A DNA stretch of 5,804 nt from Desulfosporosinus sp. UBA4726 (GTDB taxonomy: Bacteria > Bacillota > Desulfitobacteriia > Desulfitobacteriales > Desulfitobacteriaceae). The notes beneath the pieces are model-generated. The model was given only the letters and a program-made list of their open reading frames with translations, searched no databases and was not told where the DNA came from. Shown here piece by piece: positions 1 to 4,464 of the stretch. The position numbers were made by a program, and so were the translations under genes. The stretch's first letter is position 1. Each line of letters opens with the position of its first letter. Location: NCBI GenBank assembly GCA_002404215.1, contig DHJG01000199.1, positions 3,721-9,524 of the forward strand, given 5' to 3'.

Positions 1-495
1 GGTTATGTTCAATATGGTGCGGACATGATCAATGTCCATTGTAGTGGTGGGTATGACATGATGGCACGGGCGGCCGACGCTGTTCGAGAAGCAGGAAGTA
101 AGCTGGAAAGAGTTCCAAAAGTGATAGGGGTTACGGTCTTAACAAGTATGTCTGAAATTCAATTTAGACAAGAGATGGGAGTTCAGCGGGACCTGAAAGA
201 GCATGTGGTTGCACTGGCCAAACTCGCGGAAAAAGCAGGACTCGACGGCGTTGTTGCTTCAGCAATGGAGGCCAGTGAGATACGTCGGAACACTGAATCT
301 GGCTTTCTGATAGTTACACCAGGAATCCGTCCAGCTTGGAGTGAAGCGCAGGACCAAGCACGGGTTCTCACCCCGCAGGATGCCTTGGCGGCTGGAAGCT
401 CATATCTCGTAATCGGGAGACCAATTACCCGCGCGAAAGATCCTCGTCATGCTTTGGAAAGAATTTGGGAACAGAAGATAAGGAGAGAAACATAA
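1..495 (+). CDS. pyrF: Orotidine 5'-phosphate decarboxylase, 3' part (N-terminus outside window)
   Basis: Catalyses the last step of de novo UMP synthesis, decarboxylation of OMP, in the cytoplasm. The frame is open from base 1, so the gene began upstream; about 164 residues are visible, and compared with the usual ~235-240 residues roughly 75 N-terminal residues are missing, including the catalytic KxDxKxxD motif. What is visible is typical of the C-terminal half of the TIM barrel: the strand GADMINVHCSGG, then VIGVTVLTSM, then the phosphate-grip loop VTPGIRP and the final VIGRPITRAKDP, which carries the phosphate-binding arginine. The internal ATG at 25 is not a start, because homology continues upstream of it. 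The stop codon TAA (493-495) directly touches the pyrE start, so the two genes are one operon and probably translationally coupled. Family assignment is firm; only the N-terminal catalytic motif could not be checked. Confidence 0.95.
   Translation, partial: GYVQYGADMINVHCSGGYDMMARAADAVREAGSKLERVPKVIGVTVLTSMSEIQFRQEMGVQRDLKEHVVALAKLAEKAGLDGVVASAMEASEIRRNTESGFLIVTPGIRPAWSEAQDQARVLTPQDALAAGSSYLVIGRPITRAKDPRHALERIWEQKIRRET
480..485 (+). promoter_or_regulatory. Ribosome binding site of pyrE
   Basis: AAGGAG lies inside the last codons of pyrF, ten bases before the pyrE ATG at 496. It fixes that ATG as the start and supports coupled translation of the two genes. Confidence 0.8.
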
Positions 496-1104
496 ATGAC
501 AGAAAAACAATCAGACTTAGGCAAAAAGCCGCTCACGTCAGAGGAATATCTCGATATTTTTAGAAAAAGCAAAGCTCTTTTGGACGGACATTTTTTGTTA
601 ACCTCAGGAAAACATAGTGCTCAGTACATGCAATGTGCTCAAGTACTACAATACCCAGATCGGGCAGCTATACTAGCTGAGGGGCTAGCAGCAGCATTCA
701 AGGATCAAGAGATCCAAACCGTTATAGGCCCTGCCACGGGGGGGATCTTGGTGGCCCATGAAGTCGCCAAGGCCTTAGGGGTAAGGGCTTTGTTTACCGA
801 GCGGGAAAACGGAGTTATGCGTTTGCGCAGAGGGTTTACGCTTTCCCCGGGGGAACGCGTGTTGGTTGTTGAGGATGTGATCACGACCGGCGGATCCGTT
901 CGTGAGGTCTTAGCTGTGCTCCAAGAATTCGAGGCAATCCCAGTGGGCGTTGGTGTGCTTGTTGACAGAACAGGCGGAGTAGTGGATTTTGGGCTGCCCC
1001 AGACTTCGATTATTCAGCTGAATATCCAAGCTTATGAAGCACAAGAATGCCCGCTTTGTGCTCAAGGAATTCCTGCGGTTAAACCGGGAAGTCGAAAAGC
1101 CTAA
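496..1104 (+). CDS. pyrE: Orotate phosphoribosyltransferase, Thermus/Clostridia type
   Basis: Transfers the phosphoribosyl group of PRPP to orotate, giving OMP, the substrate of the neighbouring pyrF product. The 202-residue protein has the type I phosphoribosyltransferase fold. The PRPP-binding signature VLVVEDVITTGGS is at residues 122-134, with the acidic pair E126-D127. The GPATGGILVAHEVA segment (residues 78-91) and the mobile-loop TERENG (101-106) are also where the family has them. The C-terminal tail ECPLCAQGIPAVKPGS, with C185 and C188, is characteristic of the long Thermus-type PyrE subfamily (TIGR01367 in my recollection) and absent from the shorter enteric form; the cysteine pair may bind metal or have a structural role. 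The ATG abuts the pyrF stop, and AAGGAG precedes it. This is the last gene of the operon, since a strong terminator follows 50 bases downstream. No frameshift or missing key residue is seen. Confidence 0.96.
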   Translation: MTEKQSDLGKKPLTSEEYLDIFRKSKALLDGHFLLTSGKHSAQYMQCAQVLQYPDRAAILAEGLAAAFKDQEIQTVIGPATGGILVAHEVAKALGVRALFTERENGVMRLRRGFTLSPGERVLVVEDVITTGGSVREVLAVLQEFEAIPVGVGVLVDRTGGVVDFGLPQTSIIQLNIQAYEAQECPLCAQGIPAVKPGSRKA

Positions 1105-1155
1105 TAGCAAACGAATCGATGTCGTCGTTAAGTGATGTGAACAGTACTTTTAAAC

Positions 1156-1196
1156 ATACAAAAACACGCTCGTTTGCTGCGAGCGTGTTTTTGTAT
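1156..1196 (+). terminator. Strong intrinsic terminator of the pyr operon
   Basis: A perfect 17-bp stem pairs 1156-1172 with 1180-1196 around the seven-base loop TTTGCTG. The GC-rich core ACACGCTCG/CGAGCGTGT is flanked by an A-run on the left arm and TTTTTGTAT on the right, so the stem has a U-rich 3' side on either strand and could act in both directions. It sits about 50 bases after the pyrE stop and ends the pyr transcript. Confidence 0.92.
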
Positions 1197-1211
1197 TAGG
1201 ACCTAAGTTAG

Positions 1212-1361
1212 ATTAGAATATCAATTCTTTTATTTGTGTCATCGAATTGGACTTTAAGCAGTAGCTTTGAATTTGGAGAAACTTACTTTGACTTAAAAGA
1301 TTCAGGAACGATTTTTGTTGATAAGGACATTATAGATCAGTTAGTGACAATAGTAAGGTGA
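1212..1361 (+). pseudogene. Unidentified open frame, possible 3' gene remnant
   Basis: Between the pyr terminator and the next promoter one plus-strand frame stays open for 49 codons (TAG at 1209-1211, TGA at 1359-1361). Its composition looks protein-like, with segments such as SSFEFGETYFDLKDSG and TIFVDKDIIDQLVTIVR. No ATG and no ribosome site are present. The only usable starts are non-ATG codons such as GTG at 1236, without a Shine-Dalgarno sequence, so it is unlikely to be translated as it stands. I do not recognise the family. It could be the tail of a gene whose 5' end was deleted, or a chance open frame in AT-rich DNA. The downstream promoter overlaps its last codons. Confidence 0.3.
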
Positions 1362-1373
1362 ATTTGATATAAT
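1344..1373 (+). promoter_or_regulatory. Sigma-A-type promoter with extended -10
   Basis: GTGACA (1344-1349, five of six bases of the -35 consensus) is followed by 18 bases and a perfect TATAAT (1368-1373), preceded by TGA so that it also forms an extended -10 element. Transcription would start near 1380, giving a leader of about 30 nt before the phosphatase-family gene. Confidence 0.7.
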
Positions 1374-1393
1374 ATAAATTATACGTAAATTTT

Positions 1394-1402
1394 GGAAGGT
1401 GG
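1394..1402 (+). promoter_or_regulatory. Ribosome binding site of the phosphatase-family gene
   Basis: GGAAGGTGG lies six bases before the ATG at 1409 and decides that start. Confidence 0.8.
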
Positions 1403-1408
1403 TCAATC

Positions 1409-2887
1409 ATGAAAAAGATGATCTTATTTGTGATCGACTCCCTTCATCCTGTGGTCTTGGGGAGAATCCTTTCGGAAGGTAATGCCCCTGCTCTTCGTTT
1501 TCTGTCTGATCATGGCACCTACATTGACCGAGTTATCTCTTCTTTTCCAACCATGACCCCGGTAGCCACGAGTTCCATGATTACTGGATCCTGGCCTGAC
1601 AGACATGGGGTTCCCGGATTTATCTGGTATAACGAGGAGATTCGTAGAATCGTGGATTATGGGGCGACCCCGCGAAGTGTCTTAAAAATCGGCCCGGAGA
1701 AAGTTCTTCGAAACCTATTAATAAAGCTCAACGAGGAGCATCTTAATTCGGACGTGCCGACCTTGTATGAAAAGCTGGAAGCTGGCGGATATAGTGCGGG
1801 GAACGTTAATTTCTTTATGCATCGGGCTAAACACCCTTACCGTGCAAAAATTCCGTTATTGCTCAATTTGGCGACTGGTTTTCGTCTTACTGAAGCAGAG
1901 GTATCTGGTCCTTCCCACATGACCTTAGGCCAGCTCATCCATCCGCCTTTCTCAGGTCGAGCCCAGGCCTATCCAAGAGGCGTCTGTAACCGATTTGGTT
2001 TTAATGATCTATTTTCCGGTAAAATCGCTGCTCAGCTTGTCCATGAAAAAAAACAGCCGGATTTCATGGTCGTTTATTTCTCTGATAATGATAAATATTC
2101 ACATCAACACGGCCCTTTGCGAACCGGGCCTTCGATTGAACGTGCTGACCAACAAGTGGCTTCAGTTCTTGATGAATTCGGTTCTTGGGAAAAAGCCCTG
2201 GATGAAAATGTAATTATTGTTACGGGAGATCATGCTCAGTCGATAGTCGGTTTGGGTAGGGAATACCTGATTGATTTAGACTGTGCCTTAAAATCGTTTA
2301 AACGATTAAAAGCTACGGAAGAGGCAAGTGGAATTGACAAGGAAATCGCCATTTGTCCGAATGAACGCATGGCTTTTATCTATTTTCTTCAATCCGAAAA
2401 CGAGATTTTAACGGACGTCGTGGGTATTTTAGCTAAAGATTCGCGCAATGCTCAGATTGCCTGGAAAGTCTCTGATAACAGGTATTGTGTCCTTCAAGGC
2501 GGATCGGAAAAACAACTTTTCTTTTCACGTATTGGTCCTTATCAGGATGTTTACGGTCAAGGTTGGTCATTCGAAGGAGATTTATCCGTGGTTGATGCCC
2601 AAGTGACAGGGGAGCAGAAAGTCCAATTCGGCAAATTCCCGGATGCGTTCACACGTTTGATTTCAGCGCTTGAGGCACGGAGTGGAAAACGGGTGGTAGT
2701 TTCCGCTGCGTCGGGGTATGAATATTTAGCCGCTGGGGGACCGATTCACCCTGGTGGGGGGAGCCACGGCTCCCTTGAAGAAGAGGATTCAACTGTGCCT
2801 ATGATCGTGGCTGGTATGTCGATTGGGTTGGATCATCTAAGGATTATTGATTTGTTTCCCATGATTCTCAAACATTTTGGGTTGTAG
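1409..2887 (+). CDS. Alkaline phosphatase superfamily protein (type I phosphodiesterase/nucleotide pyrophosphatase-like)
   Basis: A 492-residue protein that probably hydrolyses a phosphate mono- or diester with two bound metal ions; the natural substrate cannot be told from sequence. The metal and nucleophile positions of the family (PF01663-like) can be read in order: D10 in LFVIDS; the nucleophile region SFPTMTPVATS with T50; H66 in PDRHGVPGF; D228 and H232 in the SDNDKYSHQHGP segment, matching the PD..GH..GP pattern; D274-H275 in VTGDHAQS; and H453 in PGGGSHGSLEEED. All appear conserved, so it should be active. No signal peptide or membrane segment is present, so it should be cytoplasmic, unlike many secreted or membrane-bound nucleotide pyrophosphatases. 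The region between T50 and D228 is longer than a minimal core and may shape substrate choice. It has its own promoter and no co-directional partner, so it is monocistronic. Family membership is sure, specific function is not. Confidence 0.88.
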   Translation: MKKMILFVIDSLHPVVLGRILSEGNAPALRFLSDHGTYIDRVISSFPTMTPVATSSMITGSWPDRHGVPGFIWYNEEIRRIVDYGATPRSVLKIGPEKVLRNLLIKLNEEHLNSDVPTLYEKLEAGGYSAGNVNFFMHRAKHPYRAKIPLLLNLATGFRLTEAEVSGPSHMTLGQLIHPPFSGRAQAYPRGVCNRFGFNDLFSGKIAAQLVHEKKQPDFMVVYFSDNDKYSHQHGPLRTGPSIERADQQVASVLDEFGSWEKALDENVIIVTGDHAQSIVGLGREYLIDLDCALKSFKRLKATEEASGIDKEIAICPNERMAFIYFLQSENEILTDVVGILAKDSRNAQIAWKVSDNRYCVLQGGSEKQLFFSRIGPYQDVYGQGWSFEGDLSVVDAQVTGEQKVQFGKFPDAFTRLISALEARSGKRVVVSAASGYEYLAAGGPIHPGGGSHGSLEEEDSTVPMIVAGMSIGLDHLRIIDLFPMILKHFGL

Positions 2888-2889
2888 TA

Positions 2890-2915
2890 GAAAAAGACGA
2901 CCCATTTCTGGGTCG
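2890..2915 (-). terminator. Intrinsic terminator of the minus-strand HNH gene
   Basis: CGACCCA (2898-2904) pairs with TGGGTCG (2909-2915) around a four-base loop. Read on the minus strand, the stem is followed by TCTTTTT (complement of 2891-2897), the expected U-tract. On the plus strand the bases after the stem are not T-rich, so it mainly serves the minus-strand gene, whose stop lies 35 bases away. It starts immediately after the stop of the convergent phosphatase-family gene, which has no separate terminator that I can see. Confidence 0.8.
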
Positions 2916-2949
2916 CCATGGAAAGTTACGTAACCTCTTATTTATATGT

Positions 2950-3318
2950 TTAGCTGATTAAGCCTAGTTCTCTTTTTGTGAGTTCTGCCATTACTTTAAG
3001 CATTTTTTCCCTGTCGGTTGTATATAACGGTCCATAAAACACGATCCCGTATTTTTCTAACATTTTTGCTTCGATCGTTTTTCTCGCACGTCCTACTTCA
3101 GGGACATATTGAGACTTTCTTTTGGCTTTGTGGAATTTTGTGTGATGAGCTACATCAATAAACACTGCAAGGTTTGCAGTTCTGTCGTCATCATTTACCT
3201 CGTTTAGATGGTGCACAATTTCAGTTTCTTTTAATTTGCGTTCTAGGTGTTTCTCAATTATTAACCTAGAAATCTCCACTGTATCGTTTTTACTATAGAC
3301 GGAAGTGTTGTCGCTCAT
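2950..3318 (-). CDS. Small HNH-nuclease-like protein
   Basis: A 122-residue protein with an HNH_3-like beta-beta-alpha-metal motif. H36-H37 in EIVHHLNEVNDDD is followed by N49 in RTANLAVF and then by H58-H59 and H63 in AHHTKFHK. This matches the vHHidgn..NN...NL......H...H pattern of HNH endonucleases found in phages, homing elements and stand-alone genes; N42-D43-D44-D45 lies where the family has its conserved N/D turn. Residues 1-33 look helical and may be a small DNA-binding or capping part; residues 75-120 are charged and helical, possibly another DNA-contacting segment. The ATG at 3318 is preceded by GAAAGGGG (complement of 3325-3332) with six bases between. It is a single-gene unit with its own promoter and terminator and no phage or restriction gene beside it. 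Nuclease activity is inferred from the motif only; the target is unknown. It could be a degenerate or domesticated homing nuclease. Confidence 0.75.
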   Translation of the reverse strand: MSDNTSVYSKNDTVEISRLIIEKHLERKLKETEIVHHLNEVNDDDRTANLAVFIDVAHHTKFHKAKRKSQYVPEVGRARKTIEAKMLEKYGIVFYGPLYTTDREKMLKVMAELTKRELGLIS

Positions 3319-3348
3319 AATTGACCCCTTTCAAAAGTGTGTCCAGAC

Positions 3349-3391
3349 AAAAAACAAGCAACAGCCATTGGGATTCCATGCTTGTAATCCC
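3349..3391 (-). promoter_or_regulatory. Attenuator-like overlapping hairpins in the HNH-gene leader
   Basis: On the minus-strand RNA, ACAAGCA (complement of 3379-3385) can pair with UGCUUGU (complement of 3354-3360), and the second arm runs straight into a U-run (complement of 3349-3354), as in a weak intrinsic terminator. A second stem, GGGAUU (complement of 3386-3391) with AAUCCC (complement of 3370-3375), crosses the first one. The two stems therefore either exclude each other, as in a terminator/antiterminator switch, or form a pseudoknot. The element lies between the promoter and the start codon. No known riboswitch or T-box core was recognised. Confidence 0.4.
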
Positions 3392-3448
3392 GCCAGTTAA
3401 ATTGCTTTCTTTCAAATGTACTAATTAATTTGATTTCTTTACTCATTT

Positions 3449-3477
3449 AGTATACTATATTCTATTCAAAATTTCAA
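3449..3477 (-). promoter_or_regulatory. Sigma-A-type promoter of the HNH gene
   Basis: Read on the minus strand, TTGAAA (complement of 3472-3477) is followed by exactly 17 bases and TATACT (complement of 3449-3454). Each box has five of six consensus bases with ideal spacing. The start site would be near 3441, leaving an untranslated leader of about 120 nt, long for a 122-codon gene. Confidence 0.75.
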
Positions 3478-3512
3478 TAGTATTCACTTGTTTTCACATG
3501 AGGTAAGCTACA

Positions 3513-3549
3513 AAAGAAGAAGATTTGGCTGGCGCAAGTCTTCTTCTTT
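3513..3549 (-). terminator. Orphan hairpin terminator upstream of the HNH promoter
   Basis: An 11-bp perfect stem AAAGAAGAAGA (3513-3523) with TCTTCTTCTTT (3539-3549) continues inward through a wobble and three pairs to a seven-base loop (3528-3534). On the minus strand it ends in CTTCTTCTTTTG, a reasonable U-rich tail. No intact gene needs it in either direction. It lies just beyond the end of the minus-strand ABC-ATPase fragment, so it most likely terminated that vanished operon. Confidence 0.6.
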
Positions 3550-3569
3550 CGAAATCTCTAATGTTAGAC

Positions 3570-3758
3570 TCAGTAAATCAAACGGGCCGCTTTATTCCCA
3601 AGAGAAAGAGAATCAATCCTTTTGTTGAGATCTATCTCGAAAAGATCTCTTAAATAACGAATTGGGGTGTTGCAATCCTTCTTCTAGAATTTAGCAGAAT
3701 AAGCTAACAAATCGCCCACCTTCATGTCATCATAGTAATTAACTGCTACTATGGAATA
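3570..3758 (-). pseudogene. Fragment of an ABC transporter ATP-binding protein
   Basis: Reading the minus strand from 3758 to the TGA at 3570-3572 gives about 62 codons with one internal TAG (3684-3686). The text resembles the helical subdomain of ABC-2-type exporter ATPases (BcrA/YtrB-like): AVNYYDDMKVGDLLAYSAKF, the stop, then KKDC, RYLRDLFEIDLNKRID and SLSLGNK. LSLGNK is the form of the ABC signature motif used in this subfamily, and the stop falls where these proteins usually have a tyrosine (KFYKKDC). The N-terminal part with Walker A and the C-terminal part with Walker B, D-loop and H-loop are both gone: homology begins abruptly near 3758, just after a TGA, and fades just past LSLGNK near 3585. 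No start or ribosome site is present. The family call is from pattern memory, with no alignment run, but length and motif order agree well. It is a dead remnant. Confidence 0.72.
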
Positions 3759-3887
3759 TCAAGTGAGTAGGACTCTAATGGGGCGGACTATTGGTCATAA
3801 ATATACTCAAATAGGACAAAATAAGTGCGTGAGCCAACAATAGTCATATTCTATTCCTAGATAATCGCCTAGGGGGTAGGGCTTGTA

Positions 3888-3896
3888 TGATATAAT
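3888..3896 (+). promoter_or_regulatory. Extended -10 promoter upstream of the ktrB remnant
   Basis: TGATATAAT combines a perfect TATAAT (3891-3896) with the upstream TG of an extended -10 element. No -35 box is recognisable 16-18 bases upstream. The element TGATATAATAT is identical to the one in the promoter at 1365-1375. The start site would be near 3903, leaving a leader of only about 30 nt, too short to hold a c-di-AMP (ydaO) riboswitch of the kind often found before potassium transporter genes. Confidence 0.55.
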
Positions 3897-3933
3897 ATCT
3901 TTTATCTCGAATAAAGTGTGGAGGAAATAGGGC

Positions 3934-4119
3934 TTGAACAGATTAGGAAAACTTATGACACCATCGCGAGTTCTAGTTTTGGGATTTGCTATGTTCATCC
4001 TATTTGGGGCACTGCTACTCAACTTACCCCAGGCAACACAGGATGGGTTGGGTTTACCTTTTTTGAATGCAGTGTTCACAGCAATCTCGGCAGTCTGTGT
4101 TACAGGTTTAGTGGTCTAA
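3934..4119 (+). pseudogene. ktrB: KtrB/TrkH potassium transporter subunit, truncated N-terminal fragment
   Basis: KtrB is the membrane pore subunit of a sodium-dependent potassium uptake system. Only the first 61 residues remain, against about 440-450 in the family. A TTG start at 3934 follows GGAGGA (3920-3925) with eight bases between. The fragment has the typical N-terminus NRLGKLMTPSRVLVLGFAM, a first membrane helix (about residues 12-31, ending ALLLNLP), and the first pore helix with the selectivity-filter signature SAVCVTGLVV (52-61). Family members normally continue VDTG; here the frame meets TAA (4117-4119) at once, and from 4118 the sequence in the next frame is ktrA. A transporter cannot be made from this piece, since three of the four pore repeats are missing, but promoter and ribosome site are intact, so a 61-residue one-helix peptide could still be produced. 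Confidence 0.85.
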
Positions 4120-4379
4120 CTTAATTAAAACAAATGTTATGGATTTCATAGAATTATCCTTAGACTATAGTGTTTTTGAGATAATCACTTCTGCTCAGTT
4201 TGTCAATAAGACACTTGGAGAGTTAGATTTAAGAGCAGTCTATAAAATTAATGTGGTGGCGATTAAAAAAGGAGCAGATCAGATTGTTATTGCTCCAGGA
4301 GCCAATGCTATTGTCGAAAAAGGGGGACGTTCTGGTTGTTGTCTGTAACAAAAAGGCACTTTCCAAATTACCCGACTAG
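4118..4379 (+). pseudogene. ktrA: KtrA/TrkA potassium-uptake regulatory protein, C-terminal fragment with frameshift
   Basis: KtrA is the cytoplasmic gating ring partner of KtrB. The family text begins at 4118 (NLIKTNVMDFIELSLDYS), upstream of the first ATG at 4139, which shows that the ATG is not a true start. It continues through the RCK_C domain: FVNKTLGELDLRA, then VVAIKKGADQIVIAPGANA and IVEKG. At the run of five G (4322-4326) the natural text shifts by one base: read through, the frame gives RSGCCL and stops at 4348, while dropping one G gives GDVLVVVCNKKALSKLPD and a stop at 4377-4379, the expected KtrA ending. About 87 of some 220 codons survive, and the N-terminal nucleotide-binding RCK_N domain is lost. 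It stands in frame 2 while the ktrB piece is in frame 1, so the join makes no fusion protein. No ribosome site precedes the ATG at 4139. Confidence 0.82.
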
Positions 4380-4388
4380 TCTATAGTT

Positions 4389-4418
4389 AGAACCTCTTAT
4401 CGATAGATGAGAGGTTCT
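4389..4418 (+). terminator. Hairpin after the ktrA remnant
   Basis: AGAACCTCTTATC (4389-4401) pairs with GATGAGAGGTTCT (4406-4418) over 13 positions with one G-T wobble and a four-base loop. It stands ten bases after the natural ktrA stop, where an operon terminator is expected, but the following bases are TAAAAC, with no U-run on either strand. Function as terminator is therefore only probable; it could also be a transcript-end stabiliser. Confidence 0.45.
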
Positions 4419-4447
4419 TAAAACATTACAAGATGCTTTACTAATAT

Positions 4448-4453
4448 AAAGGA
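4448..4453 (+). promoter_or_regulatory. Ribosome binding site of the glycerate kinase gene
   Basis: AAAGGA lies 11 bases before the GTG at 4465. It supports that GTG as the start, since the family N-terminus (HIIVAPDSFKGSLS) begins exactly there and no ATG is nearby in frame. No clear promoter is seen between the hairpin at 4389-4418 and this site. Confidence 0.6.
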
Positions 4454-4464
4454 TGTGACATCAA

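Noticed and set aside
2925..2934. Palindrome GTTACGTAAC between the HNH stop and its terminator.
   Set aside because: It is too short and located downstream of both convergent genes, so a regulatory role is unlikely.
3319..3448. T-box, preQ1, c-di-GMP or other known riboswitch in the HNH leader.
   Set aside because: None of the conserved core motifs of these classes could be found.
3731..3753. Small palindrome CATAGTA/TACTATG as operator or hairpin.
   Set aside because: It lies inside the ABC-ATPase remnant, where it is explained by former coding sequence.
3786..3845. Inverted repeat GACTATTG/CAATAGTC, 44 bases apart, possible ends of a tiny mobile element.
   Set aside because: Eight base pairs over such a distance is near chance level in AT-rich DNA, and no target duplication or longer match is seen.
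3807..4079. Minus-strand open frame of 90 codons opposite the ktrB fragment.
   Set aside because: It mainly overlaps the recognisable KtrB coding text on the other strand and has no recognisable family or ribosome site.
3934..4348. Two adjacent small ORFs (61 and 69 codons) that could be taken for a toxin-antitoxin pair or new small proteins.
   Set aside because: Both read clearly as pieces of KtrB and KtrA, and the family text of the second begins before its first ATG.
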